From: Hydrangea macrophylla
Taxonomy: Eukaryota; Streptophyta; Magnoliopsida; Cornales; Hydrangeaceae
Length of the DNA stretch: 64,000 bases
Reading direction: 5' to 3'
NCBI GenBank assembly: GCA_033977485.1
Contig: CM066994.1
Location: 117,824,458 to 117,888,457, forward strand
The notes below the pieces were generated by a model, which saw nothing but the letters and a program-made list of their open reading frames with translations, was not told the DNA's origin and ran no database searches. This document shows, piece after piece, positions 20,986 to 33,669 of the stretch. The position numbers and the translations under genes were made by a program. Position 1 is the first letter of the stretch, and the number at the start of each line of letters is the position of its first letter.

Positions 20986-23368
20986 TTAGATTACTTACCT
21001 GTAAGGTGACGCACTCCACACACACGCACGCACACACACACAATCACACTTACACACACATTTATTTATATATATATATATATATGTAATACACAAACAT
21101 ATCATATATGGTGATTTGTCTACGCTCAAAGGTCCAAGCACTGTATTATATAATATTTTCTGTTCTGTTTACTTTGTTTAAGAGTTAAGTATGAAATTTT
21201 TAATGAAAGTACAGTTTAATACATCCTGGAAGAGCGTGACCCGAGTAGGAAACAATGTATGTATGAAGTTCAAAGCTTATTCATGAGATGAATTTATTTA
21301 TTTTATTTTTTTGATAACATATATATATATAAGATGAATTTTAATATGCAATAACAGGGTTCTGGATTTTAAAAAAAAAAATTAAATAAAGCAGTCCGAA
21401 CACACCCAAGTTAGTTCAATAATAAAAAATAAATAAAAAAAAAGAAGAAAATTTTGGTGGTGGGGCATTTATTTTGATGAGTATTGCTACGCTTTTCAAC
21501 TCCGAAATTTGGTTATTTAATGATTTAACAGTTGTACCCTATATTGTGACAGTAGTTGTTGGTATCACATACTCGTGCATATGGTACAAATGACAAAGCA
21601 TAAGCATAACATTTGAGAATCAAATTTGGGATTTAAACTTAAGAACTATATATTTATTCTATTTTGATTGTTTTAGTTAAACAATCTTTGGAATTCAAAG
21701 TTTGCTTCCTTTGAACTTAATGCGGCGTTTATTTCGCAGGATTGGACGAGCTGGATGAATCACGAATAACTAATAGTCCATTTTAAGAATAATAGTCCCC
21801 TGTATGGGGGACTATTTATTCCCAAGGGATGTGGTATTAAAAGTTCGAGATTATTAAACTAAAATGAACAAATGGCTTAGTCCTGCCTTCGTAGCCAAAC
21901 GTTGCCTTAAAATCCCTAACACACCACCGAAAAATTGGGCCTTCCAAGGATTTTATAGAACATTACTTAATAAGAGGTTGTTTAAATAACATGAGAGGCT
22001 GTTTCGATAACATGAAAGCCAATTCTGTAGTTCAGCAATGGAGCCGGTTCTAAATAATTTGACTTTTTTGTAGTTAGGGGTCCATGCCCTAAAATACCAA
22101 GAACTATCCCTTTGCAAACCAATTTATAGCTAGTTTTTGTAACAATTAGGTAAATGTTAGAATGAAGCCAAAGTTGGTTGTGTTTTAAGTATTCCAAATA
22201 GACCGTCAACCTCCAAGGTAGCTCAAATGGAATGAGACTTGTTTTGGACATGTAAACTTAGACGTCCTAATTTTGGCTAGTCTTGCTGTGCTCCTGTCTT
22301 ACCCGTTGCCACTAATATGTAGGTGGTTGCAAGTATCCGAGTTTACTTTTCAAAGTCAAGTACTTTAGACAAAATTTGATTCCCACATTAAAAAAATAAT
22401 AATAATAAAATAATAAAATAATAATAATAATAATAATAATTAAATTAAAAAAAATGAAGTCATGTGATATGTGCAATGCAATGTAATGCATGATATGAAT
22501 GTATATGTATACTGACTGCCGACATAATATGAAGAATTTTATGGTGTATATATCAAATCATGTCTCAAAAAAAAAAAAAAAATTAAACAAAACAAAACCA
22601 AAAAAACCATCCGCACAAGCTACACCATGGTAGCCTTTAAACAAATGGAATTGATATGGGCTTTACAAGTCATAGAGATTGGGAAAAAAAAAAAACAAAT
22701 AGAACAAAAGACGAAGTAAAATACAATTGCATATTGGTTAAATTAATTAATAAAAGAGTGGTGCTTCCAACTGTGATGGTGATAGTAGCCCACTTTTTTC
22801 TTGAACTTGTCATAGTTTCCCATTCTACCGACATATGAATTGCCTTTAAAGTTTAAACATAAATTTTAAGTAATTTGATTGACATTTGAGTCCACTTGGC
22901 ATCACATAAAATGGCAATGTAAAGGCTAATTAACAAAGAGTTAATGCTTTCATTGCCTTTTTTTTAAGTGCCTTATTGGACATTGTCAAGTGCAAGATTG
23001 TCTTTACTAAAAAAAAAAAAAAAAAAAGGGTGCAAGATTGTTGTATAAGAATAGAAAAAGGGCTTTTGAAATGTTTTACAAATTTGTTTTTGTTTTCTTT
23101 ATTCTTGAGTAAAGTCAAACAGTTTAATCAGGTTTTTTTTTTTTAAAATGTTTGGATAATGTCAAACCCTAGATAAGTAAGACTGCAAAAAGTCAGTCCT
23201 GGTTTTTTTTTTTTTTTATTATTCTCTTCTTTTGTTGTGATTTCTGAAAAATTGCTTTATAATATATAGTTTGAGATAACAATGAAAGATGTTATTTTAT
23301 TTTAATTTTTATTGACAAAAATCTTACTCATAAAGTAGAGCATCAAGCAAACAACATTTGTTCATCTC
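20986..23368. other. Intergenic AT-rich region
   Basis: No gene seen. It holds (CA)n and (TA)n microsatellites (21018-21085), an (AAT)n tract (22394-22440), several poly-A runs, and a short hairpin AATAGTCCCC/GGGGACTATT (21791-21816) inside what may be a small MITE (about 21722-21910). Small frames at 21982-22251, 22656-22838 and 22930-23118 look like chance. Confidence 0.7.
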
Positions 23369-23371
23369 TAA

Positions 23372-23569
23372 GAGCATCCACAATGCGGAACCTAAATTTA
23401 ACATAAACTTAGCATAAGTTGTTGCAGTACAGGTTCGAAGACACTTACAATGGTGTAGATAGTGAGATGGCATAGGGAGAACTGTATACCACTCACGCAG
23501 CACAAGCAAAGCCTTGTAAATACCAAGCGGCACACATTTGTGAAGCAGTTTGGGATGAAACATGCAACC

Positions 23570-23607
<38 letters not shown>

Positions 23608-23909
23608 AAATGCAACTTGAACCAACGGCATACACTAAACCATTTGAGAAACACACGGCATAGAGTGTACCGTGTGGTGGTGAGTACTTGTGGTGAAATG
23701 GCACAATGTGTGCTGTTTGGGAAGCAGGCGGCATTGTGTGTGCCGTATCTCCGAACTTAGCAAAAACTTAGCGTTACAACAAATTTAACTTCGTCTAAGT
23801 TCCACTATACTATACCACAGTTAACGCTACACCATTATTAATAGTTTTATGCTAAGTTCCACTAAATTGTCCTAAATTCCACTAAGTTTCATGCCCATTG
23901 TAGATGCTC
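23372..23909. mobile_element. PIF/Harbinger-like non-autonomous element
   Basis: Inverted ends GAGCATCCACAATG and CATTGTAGATGCTC (one mismatch) are flanked by a TAA duplication (23369-23371 and 23910-23912), the 3-bp target typical of PIF/Harbinger. Words such as AACTTAGCA and TAAGTTCCACTA recur inside. A (CA)n tract lies at 23572-23602. Frames spanning it owe their length to the microsatellite and are not genes. Confidence 0.85.
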
Positions 23910-23912
23910 TAA

Positions 23913-25319
23913 TGAACTGTCAAAAAGATAAAGCCAACCATGATCAGAAATAACACAAAAAGAAATGGCTAATTAGCTTTTAAGAAACACTAGAGGGGAA
24001 GGAAAAAAAAATGGTACTGGAGTAACTGGTGGTTCAGTCATGCTTTAGTTTCTTATCTACTTTTTTCTAAACCAATATCAAAATGATTTTCCAAAGAACC
24101 AGTTATCAGCGTCGTATTATTGTAGTCAAAGGACTTCTATTCAGCTAACTATCATGTAGTAAACACATGGGAAAAATATGATTACCACGGGACAGGATTT
24201 AAGTCTTCCCAAACAGTCCTTAGCTCATCTGCAGTGGTGTTAGTCTATACGGTAACTTAGCTTAGTTACCATATGGGTGCCTCACGACGGTGTTAATTAG
24301 TTATATATAGCATATAGTAGTGGAACTTAAGTTCACCATTCAGCTAATTTTCCTTACTATACAATTTAATACAACCAAACGGCGAAGTCATTACTGTTTT
24401 TCACCCCATTCGACAAAGCCTGAGGTTTTTTTTTTTTTTTGGGTATTGTTTTTTTGTTTTAATTTACAAAAAGTGAGACTAATTAAAAATGGGTCAAATG
24501 GCCCCACCCTCAGCCGGCATTCCTTCCGCCAATTATAGCACTGTGGTCCTTCCTCTCTTGATACACAAACTTGGCCTAAATTTACCCTTCCACTTTTCAC
24601 ACCACCACATATGCTCTTAGGTTGCAAAGGGATGTACACATCCTCATCTCAGATATTGCAGTTGGCCATCCCCTTCCCAACAGGTGTAATGCATGTAGCT
24701 AACCAAAGCGAGGCCCAAGTATGTTCTTTGCTCCAGCCCACCAATCACATCCCAGAAGAGTTGTCTATCGGACCATCTCATCTTTAGTGGTTTGTATCAT
24801 ATTTGTCATGCCGTTACTATAACCTTTATTTTTATTTTTATTTTGGCCAATGCTATATTTGACACTGTTATATAATATCAGAAATAGGGGATTCTAGTTT
24901 ACCCTTAGTTATTCTTCCGTCAGAATAAGTGACTCTTATTTGACTTTATTATCCCACAAGAGTTGTCTATCGGATCTATGTAAATATCAATATATATATA
25001 TATATATATATATTTGCTAAATTTGTAGCTTCTGGTCAAATTATATGCCATATGTAAACATTGCGACACCATATTCTTTTCAGCTATCAACTACAATTCT
25101 AAGGGGAAAACAAATTAGCTATAAACATATTGCAAAGCACGAGAGCCGGAGCCAAAATATGAAAGTTCGAAAATAGTAAGTGCCAAAATATGGCAATGGC
25201 ATAATAAAACAACACTCAGTTGGAAAATGCTTACAAACCTAGTTTTCTTTGTGGCAATCCAGCGGTTATGTAAATGCTTTTCCAAATTCATGGTAAAACT
25301 CACAAATTACAATTATAAG
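23913..25319. other. Intergenic region downstream of APT
   Basis: No gene seen. It contains poly-T at 24426-24440, a (TA)n tract (24991-25013) and AT-rich filler. The 3' UTR of the APT gene must begin right of this; no clear polyadenylation signal was assigned. Confidence 0.65.
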
Positions 25320-25382
25320 AAATCCCCGACTAAGTTGAAGTTACAAGGAAAATAACCGGTCATCTCCAAACCGTTCCCAACA
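25320..25382 (-). pseudogene. Diverged tandem copy of the APT last exon
   Basis: This stretch repeats the last coding exon and following bases of APT (25425-25485) at about 75 percent by eye, in the same orientation and about 105 bp further downstream. It reads ERFGDDRLFSL then a stop where the real exon reads [15 protein letters not shown]. The 3' splice acceptor is not conserved (TCTGTT in place of the TTTCAG context). It is probably a dead exon duplicate within the 3' UTR. Confidence 0.65.
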
Positions 25383-25431
25383 GAACAAATTACAACTCAT
25401 AGGGCATGCAGTTCTAAAACGAAATCCACGA

Positions 25432-27177
25432 TCAAGTTGAGCTCACAAGGACGAATAATGGCTTGTCTCCCAACCGTTCCCGGCCCTGAAATTAGGCAAA
25501 CATGCGTATATAATGATATAACTAGAGAATAAGTATATAACTTATCCGGACACAAGCATAACACTGAAATATAAGTAGAAAAGAAGAGTGGATAGGACAA
25601 AGCTATGTAACACTAACTAATGAAATTTTGGCTACTGATATTGAGAGGATACCGCAAATAACATCAGAGATTGTAAACATCGACAAAATTCAGTTTGGAT
25701 TTATTGTGTTCTAGATATATACATGATGTCGCCATTGACATCGAAAACCATTTTCAAAGCCACCAAACCATTTTCAAAGCCATCGCAAATACGAGAAATC
25801 ACCTATACACACACAAACCTAAAAACCAATCTCCACACTCTCCCCAAAAAGGTCTAATTTTTAGTGGTCGAAACTTACAAAGATATTTAGTTTCACTAGC
25901 ATTAGAGAAAACAGAGCAGATAACTGCGCTTCAAAGTTCAAACATAATAGACACTGAAATTGTAATTTGAAATTGTTGCCATACCTTAAGATCTGCCAAT
26001 TCAATCACACAGGCACACTCGACCACATCCACACCAACACGCTCTGCAATCAAAGACTAACAATCAAAACTTACATTTCAATATCACCTATCAGAACACG
26101 AGAGCAATCTTAAGCTGTACAAGCCCAAAAAATTTTAACATGCTCTCAGAGAAAAAGCACAAACAGTGTACAAGCCCAAGACTAAATAACATTAAAAATT
26201 TCCTCAATAATTGTCTCCAACACTTCAATGTCAAATCTCCCACAACCTGAAATGGGGCATACAAGGCGTAAGGAGATCAAAGCATAGGCCGCATGTACTA
26301 CAATTGCCAGTCGAGCCTAATACTTGACTTTAAAGCCCTCCAAGGCTCCAATAGTATCCATTGGACCTTTTGCTCCAGCAAGCAAATGTGAAGCAAAACT
26401 CTGGCTCTTAATGGCCTGCCAATTAATATACGAGTAATGCTAGGGGTACAACTCATTCTTACAACTTATTTACAACCATCTCTAACTCTCTCCTAAGTGG
26501 CACTGGAGCCTATTGAAATTTAACCGGACCCCACAATGCCACTTAGAAAAGAGATAGAGAAGGTTGTAAATTGGTTGAAACAATGAGTTGTACCCCTAGC
26601 ATTACTCATAGATATATACTTAAAAGTGAAATGTCCAATTAATCAGCACGTATGGATATGAATGTGTATATATGCATATGCCCACTTTGTGCATATATAC
26701 ATTCTACATTTAGGCACATATACGAGTATACAGACAAACATATATAGATGCATATATTACTTCATTTACAAATATGCACAATGTTGTCAAACCGTGAATC
26801 GAATCGTGAATCGGTTTGCCAAAATTATGAATCGTGAATCATAAGATTCACATTTTTAGAAAAGAAATAATAATATATTTGTATATGCACATAAAACACA
26901 TGCATGCACATACATATAATAATGTGTGCTTTTTTTATGATGTGAAGCCCAACAGTTCAATGCATTACGGCAACGTGAATCATGCAAGAATGTGAATATG
27001 AAATAAGGACAATGCATTACGGCAATGTTGATTTTTCCTAGTAAAAAGATTGGCATTATTTTACTAGTCACATATTTATTTACTAACAAGCGTAAGCTTT
27101 ATATGTAGAAGTTGTATCACAACTAAACAACCAGTAAACTAATACAAGATAAGAATAGAAGGGCATGTTACACAGAA

Positions 27178-27230
<53 letters not shown>

Positions 27231-29564
27231 TAATAATAATATGACCACACCCTTTTTTTAAGCAAAACTCAATTTTTTTGTGAATTGTGTGAATCGAATC
27301 GTGAATCTTCAGTGCGATTTCCGATTCATAGGCACGATTCGAATCGTTCAGTATGATAATCGAATCGAATCGTGAATCGTACGATTCTAACTATGCGTAT
27401 AAAACTATAAATACTTTCCAATGCACTAATATTACACAAGTTAATATTAGAAAACTCTTGTCCAAAGTGCATTGTTTTGTCCCTTGTAAAATACTTTTCA
27501 TGTGTCAACAAACCACGGGTAAATAATAAGGAAAATTAATTTTCATTTAGAAGATTTTACATGAAAAATATTTAACATTGTTCTGTCACTTGTAAAATAC
27601 TTTTCATGTGTCAACAAACCACGAGTAAATAATAAGGAAAATTATTTTTGAAAAATAATAAGGAAAATTAATTTTCATTTAGAAGATTTTAAATGAAAAA
27701 CATTGAACATTGTTCTGTCACTTGTAAAATACTTTTCATGTATCAACAAACCACGGGTAAATAATAAGGAAAATTAATTTTGAAGAAAGAAGAAGAAGAA
27801 GAAGAAGAAGAAGAAAATGTATTAAACATGTTATAAATTAACACTCTACCAAGTAGCCTGATTGCAGCACTTAAGGTCCCCCCTGTCGCAATTAGATCGT
27901 CTATGACCAGGGCACGTTCTCCTGCTTGTACAGCCCCTACATGCATCTCTATCTTGTCTGTTCCATATTCCAAAGAATACTCTTCTGAGATAACTTCCCC
28001 TGATAACAACCAAATCACTATAAGTTTGGTACAATTTATTCTATCTATATGCAAAATTTTTCTCATGTAAGAGGAAGTGCACTAGACATTCCTACTACAA
28101 AATTGCATATATCTCTATGACTCCAACACAGACATCGGTTAACTTAGCAAACACATTCAACAAGTATCAAAAAGTACTGATGGGGCCAGGGTAGCGACAC
28201 CTGATTCAGATCAGGGAAAACCAAAGGGTTTACCAAAACAACAGGGAAGACCCAGAAAGGTAAGAAATCAACTCTGTGGCCTTCAAGTTTGAACAACTGC
28301 ACGACATTGAATGGAAACTATATCTGCATCCAAGCTTAGAAGTGGGATTGGGATTGGAGTCAAAAGTACAAATACTGATAGCACAAAGCCGCAAAGTAAT
28401 AGCAATATTTTTTTGGATAGGTAACGAAGTTATAGAAATACAAGAAAGTGTTCTGAAACTTTCAAATTGTGGATTCTTAAGTCAGCAATCAGAAGAAAAT
28501 AGTCTTGATCTCTATGCATGCCTTAATACTCATTACTCAATATGGGTCAGGGTCACAAAGATAATGTTATATAAGTAGGTACATTGCAATAGACCTCAGT
28601 CGTACCATATAACCATGCAAATGGAAGTAGTAAGACTGAGGCTGCTGAGATGGTCTAGCATTGGTTGCATCCGTTAGTTTATTGTAGATAACTTAGGGTT
28701 TGATCAAGGTAAATACATGTTGTCATGTACCTTAGGAAGAGTATGTACTGGTTGACCCACTAATACTTAGATGGAGGGCTCAAAGTCTATAGTTCAATAG
28801 CTCACGAGTATATTTCTCTTTTCCTAATTCTACTTATGAGAAAACCTATTATATGTAAACAACTTCTCGCAGGAAAAAAAAAAAAAAAAGAAAGGACAGT
28901 TAACTTTCTAGACCAACCTTTCTGCATAAACTACCTTTATGCCTACTGTAAACAATAAAAGAAACTCAATGATATCTTTCTGGTGCATTACTTGATTTAT
29001 TTGTCACTTGTCAGCCTACATGTAGTTGAAATACAGAACAGAATAAAAAGGTCTAAGCTTTCCATTAGCTAAGACATGATGTGTGGGAATATTCTTGGTG
29101 CAGTTAATGTATACAAGTCTAAATTCGTGTGCACTATCTACATGTACATATAACAACGAATATAACTAATTGTACCATGGGATTGTTTGAAAATGTATTG
29201 AGTGACGAAAATTATTAGCCATCCACCCTGAATCCAAGTTGGTTCCTCAAACGGTCATCGATCATTAGAATTATTATTTACTTAATTCTAAACTATCGAA
29301 ATGTTTATACATAACTTTTGGTGAAAGGTATAGTGATAACATCAAAATAAGAATTATAAAATTCTTAGACTAAGGGCAGTAACATGAATTAGCTTCCACC
29401 CTTGCACTACTAGAAAAAGTTAAAAGATAGTACAAAGAAGCAATACAACGAGGTCAGCATATTAATCAACCATAACTAGTGGCTAAGCCGGAAATTCCAT
29501 CCAATGGATACCAATGTGATGGGGGCTGAGGAAGCTATACGGGGGTTCCCCAGAAAAATATATA

Positions 29565-29595
<31 letters not shown>

Positions 29596-32333
29596 AATAA
29601 TAAAATAAAATAAAATAAAATTGGGGTCTATTTATACATTTTTGATAATGAGATAAGAAAAGATAATGACGAGATAAATATATAATGAGATATACAAACT
29701 ATTTGAATCAACAATTCACCTATCCAAAAAAAAAAACAAGGTATGGCGTAAAATTTGGGCTGGAATACTTAATTGGGTTGGGCTAAACTGAGAATAGACA
29801 TAATGAGGTGTGGTGTCAAATATTAGGGTGGGTTCGACTAGAATATCATATGGGCTACTATGTACGGTGTCAAATATTAGGTGGGTTTGACTATAATCTG
29901 AATTTAGAACACTAAATTGAGTTGGACTGAAATGAGGATAGACATAATAAGGTTTGATATCAAATATTCAGGTGGGTTTAGGCTAATATATTACATGACA
30001 ATTATTACTATTATTTTTTAACACACAGACAATTATTATTAAGGTGGGGGTAGGCTACATTTGGTCTAAAATATCATATGTACTAAAAAAAAAAGTTCAC
30101 AAAGTTTAAAAGTTGAGTGGGTACCAAAGTATCCACTGGTGCCTTAATGGCCACGGCCCTGACCATAATGTAAGAATTGTCATAATGAAAAAAGAACATC
30201 ATGCACGTGCATGTCATAAAGCAGAATACATAAACAGGATAATATGTCTATACTTAGAGAAGCACAAAAGCAACATAATGACCATAAATTTACAATTCAG
30301 AGATCAAGGTCTATCATTGTATAGGCACATGGACCAGAGTAGGTGAGCAAGTGACATGCAACAAATACAACATCATGCAAAAGGAAAAACTATAATATTT
30401 TTTTTGGTGATACTGGCAGTTCTAGAAGAACTTTTAAATTTCTGAGAGTCCTTAGAAGATGAAAGAAAATAAGACTACTAAAATAGACTTTTTTCGTATA
30501 AAGTAATTGAACAGGTACCAATCTCGTGCACAGACAATATTAGCACTACTGATACATCTAATATCAGTGCAACAGTATGGCCCTGAAAATTGAAAGCAGA
30601 AATGGAAACAAATTGTGATCATGAATTGCATAGTTTTATGTGCAAATCAAGGGCTATCAGGTGTCAAAGACTTCCCTCAAAAGAATCTACATAGATTAAA
30701 CATAGAAAGAAAAGTTTGGGTGAAAAATACATACCGGGCAACTTCTTGGGTTTTCTCATTGGAACAAATTTTGCTCCGATAGCCAGTGCAATAGGAGGAC
30801 CAAATATAAAACCTCTTGCTTCAATACCTGCATTGTCTCATCTATATCAAAATACAATACGTGGTTACAACTAGTTATAGTGTAAATAGAAGCAAAACCA
30901 ATGTATAATGATCTGAAAACAAAATCCACATAGCACATCCAAATTTCATAAATAACTCGACAGTGTGGCCTTTAGGTGACTGAAAATGAAAACTGAGTTA
31001 ATCCACAAAAGATGAAGATGAGAAGTTATTTAACTTCTTAAATTACAAGTGTTGCACAATTACGTTGTGTTACGATCTATAAAATACAAAGTACAGACTC
31101 TTCGAAAAGGCCGCCGCACCCGCACTAAGTGCGCCGTGGATTCTTTGAGTTCTTTTGGAGTGTGGCTGGGGTTTTTTGTAGCGTTCTTTTGAAAAAAAAA
31201 AATCCACAAGTTCTTCATACAATTTTGAAAACTTTGGGGGTTTAAAAGAGAAAGAATAGAAAATAATAATAGCAATTATCTAGGGTATACACTAATGCAC
31301 TAATAGTTATAAAATAATTTGTATATACTATTATATAAAAACATATTTTATCCAAGTACTCCCACCGCACCCGCACCCTTACTTTTTGGAAAATTGGCGA
31401 ATCCCTCGCACCCGAATCCCCGCACCCGCACCGGTGCTGCCTAGGTTACGACCTAATTCATTATACCAAATATAATACCAAAAGGGCAGTCAACCAAGAC
31501 TATTGACTCTCTCTCTCTCTCCACATAAAAATTCCTATGAGGCAACAAAGGGACTTTTCCTCTAAAACAAGATTATGTTTTCTCCACATTTTTTTAAGCT
31601 TTGTTTGGTTCTTAGATTTCATGAGGGTATAGAAACAAAACAAAGAAGCAAAAAGCATTTTCCTTTGGTTAGTAAGGAAAAGGGAGAGGAAAATAGGAAG
31701 ACAAGGGGGAAAAAAATGGTGAGAAATATATTAAAACTTTTAAATTTTGTGAGACACTTACCTTCCTCTTTACCTAAATTCCTATTGTCCTTTAAAATTT
31801 TTTTACTCTGCGATGTTATTCAAACATGGAGGAAAATGCAAAGAATGATTTTCTTTATCGTTTTCCTTGCCCTCACTAAATCCGAGACCTAAACATAGAC
31901 TTAATTTAGCAGGTGAAGAAGTGTTAAAACTCAGGTGATGAATTGGACCCAGGTCTACGGTACAGCCTCCTTTGGGCTGTGCCATTTACCCTAGTAGACT
32001 CCTGGGGAAACAAAGATAAGAATGGTTAATTTTCTCATACAGGACACTTGTGCCACTTTAAAAAAAAAAATATCTCAACCAGAGAAACTCAGGTCATTTT
32101 TAAAACTAGTGTTGAGACTTTGAAAGAAGCACAAATGCATGAAATTTGAGCATTCTCATCTATCCTGTAAATGATAAAATTCATGATTTTGAACCCCAAA
32201 TTCTGGATTAAGTATTACTATCATCTAAGTGGATAATTCATTATCTAAGTTAACACTGTACATTATAATACAATATAGTATCAAAAACTCCTAATTTGTC
32301 AGCACACTGTATATTCATACATGGAAATGGAGT

Positions 32334-32403
<70 letters not shown>

Positions 32404-32766
32404 CCAGCAACAACAGAGATCTGTTTTTCACTGTACCTCTCGACAAACAAATCAATGGTGTCCTTGAAAGCCCTCGGATCAAGGAGCAACGTCGTTATAT
32501 CCTGAAACATAATTCCTGCCAAAACAAGAATTTAATTCAATCAATAATCTCTCTCTACATATACTCTGTGTCTATACGGATCTACATATACATGTACACA
32601 CACACACACACATTCACGTATATAAATATATATACATCTATAAATTATGATTCGAACCAGAGCTGAAATGGGGAAAGTTACCAGGTTTAGGGAAGTCGGG
32701 GATGATACGGATCGTAGATGAAATTCTTGCGATCCGATCGTCTTCACCATTTTGAGCAGAGGCCAT
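25432..32766 (-). CDS. APT: Adenine phosphoribosyltransferase, six coding exons
   Basis: Salvages adenine to AMP using PRPP; in plants it also converts cytokinin bases. Exons on the minus strand: 32682-32766, 32405-32515, 30735-30827, 27850-27999, 25985-26043 and 25432-25485. All introns are GT-AG, and the exons sum to 552 bases (183 residues plus TGA), the usual length of cytosolic plant APT. Landmarks: [20 protein letters not shown] at the start, [16 protein letters not shown], the conserved [28 protein letters not shown], the dimer segment [13 protein letters not shown], and the PRPP-binding loop [13 protein letters not shown]. The C-terminus ([15 protein letters not shown]) resembles the APT1 class. 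Introns of 166, 1577, 2735, 1806 and 499 bp carry several TEs. The frame stays open 5' of the ATG back to TGA at 32978-32980 but has no other ATG. No defect was found. Confidence 0.96.
26432..26607. mobile_element. MITE in APT intron 4
   Basis: The ends are nearly perfect inverted repeats, GAGTAATGCTAGGGGTACAA and TTGTACCCCTAGCATTACTC. Inside, CTAAGTGGCA is mirrored by TGCCACTTAG. 176 bp, no coding capacity. A related TIR style (AGAGTAATGCTA) recurs at 44219-44407. Confidence 0.88.
26784..27395. repeat. GAATCGTGAATC-rich repeat with (AAT)n in APT intron 4
   Basis: Both edges carry reiterated GAATCG/CGATTC words: 26795-26850 (GAATCGAATCGTGAATCGG) and 27286-27390 (GAATCGAATCGTGAATC, CACGATTCGAATCG, AATCGAATCGAATCG). 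The middle includes an (AAT)n microsatellite at 27177-27240. It looks like a degraded mobile element; the ends could not be fixed. Confidence 0.55.
27455..27815. repeat. Direct repeats and (GAA)n beside APT exon 4
   Basis: Three copies of a unit containing CTTGTAAAATACTTTTCATG, TCAACAAACCACG and TAAATAATAAGGAAAATTA begin near 27482, 27590 and 27721. They are followed by a (GAA)n tract (27783-27815), which ends 35 bp from exon 4. Intronic, non-coding. Confidence 0.85.
28000..30734. other. APT intron 3 contents
   Basis: No embedded gene seen. A 100-codon plus-strand frame (28276-28578) has no recognisable domain. The intron holds poly-A (28872-28889), a (TA)n(AAT)n tract (29556-29620), and a diverged tandem repeat (about 29740-29990) with the recurring words GGCGTAAAATTTG, AGACATAAT and GTCAAATATTAGG. 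Confidence 0.6.
31070..31445. repeat. Locally GC-rich insert in APT intron 2
   Basis: CGCACCCGCAC words occur at both edges (31117-31127 and about 31365-31430) of an otherwise AT-rich intron, suggesting an inserted repeat. Ends and family are unknown. Confidence 0.35.
32331..32400. repeat. Compound microsatellite (TG)n(AG)n at the APT intron 2 donor
   Basis: About 14 TG units and 21 AG units. In gene orientation this is a (CT)n(CA)n tract starting about five bases after the GT donor of exon 2 (GTAAAT, then CT repeats). Confidence 0.95.
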
Positions 32767-33000
32767 GGTTGAGCACGATCGATCACTCTCTCTCTCTCTA
32801 TCTCTCTCTACTGGACTCAGTGAGTGGTGGCCTGAATCGCCCGTTGACGCGTAGATCGATAGTTGACGTTGGGAAAGACTGTAGTGGGGCGAGAGTGGTT
32901 TCCCTCTAGGTGGAGCAAAACCATTGTACACATGGCAGCTGTGGATTGGAAGGAAAGAAAAAGGCTGTCACATGTCAGGGGTATTAAATGCTTTACACCT
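32767..33000 (-). promoter_or_regulatory. APT 5' leader and proximal promoter region
   Basis: In gene orientation the sequence just before the ATG is GA-rich (complement of the CTCTCTCTCT run at 32788-32812), common in plant 5' leaders. A pyrimidine-rich stretch ending CAG (about 32944-32970 on the minus strand) resembles a splice acceptor for an upstream non-coding or transit-peptide exon, but none was found. No TATA box assigned. Confidence 0.45.
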
Positions 33001-33028
33001 TGTTAGAGTAGGTTTGGATTTTCATAAT

Positions 33029-33668
33029 AGTCTGTTTGGTATGCCACAAATTAGAATAGAATTCATTTGCAATTCTATTTTGTGGAATTCTTGTGTTTGG
33101 TATGACACAAAACAAGAAATGAATTCATTTTGAATTCTACCCAATTCTTGTTTTGGGTTGTTTACAAATCTGACCAAAAATGGTCGAATTTGGCAAGAAT
33201 TGATTTGGGATCTTCACTTTTTCCAAATTACCCTTATTGTTCATCGTCTTCCTTTCCCAGCTTCTTCTTCTTCTTCTTCTTCTGCGTATTCGGTCTTCTT
33301 CTTCGTCTTCTGCGTCTTCTTCGCCGTTCGTCGTTCTTCTGGTCTTCGTCTTCTTCATCGTTTTTCATCTTCGTCTTTCTTCTTCTTCTTCTTCTTCTTC
33401 CTCGTCTGATCTCCTCTTCTTCTTCTTCGTCTTCGTTTGGTTCTTCTTCCTTCGTCTGGTTCTTCTTCATCTGGTTTGGTAAATTTGAAGGTTTGTTTGG
33501 GTATTTTAGTAAATAGCTATATTTCCTTTCAATTTTATTCTTTTCATTTCTGTTTTAAACCAAACAGGAGAATTGGAATTGCAAATCAATTCTATTCTTT
33601 TCTTTTCTTTTCTATTCTATTATGTTCAATTCAATTATATTTTATTTTACAATCATACCAAACGGACT
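33029..33668. mobile_element. TIR element with expanded (TTC)n
   Basis: Ends AGTCTGTTTGGTATG (33029-33043) and CATACCAAACGGACT (33654-33668) are inverted repeats with one mismatch. Further inside, AGAATAGAATTCATTTGCAATTC is mirrored by GAATTGCAAATCAATTCTATTC. The centre (33255-33475) is a TTC/GTC-rich low-complexity tract that gives long but meaningless Ser/Phe and Arg/Glu frames. No target duplication was identified. Confidence 0.78.
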
Positions 33669-33669
33669 G

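Noticed and set aside
32296..32666. Plus-strand frames of 69-110 codons opposite APT exon 2
   Set aside because: Shadows of the microsatellite and of the APT exon.
33130..33516. Ser/Phe-rich and Arg/Glu-rich frames up to 128 codons
   Set aside because: Products of the TTC/GTC low-complexity tract inside a TIR element.
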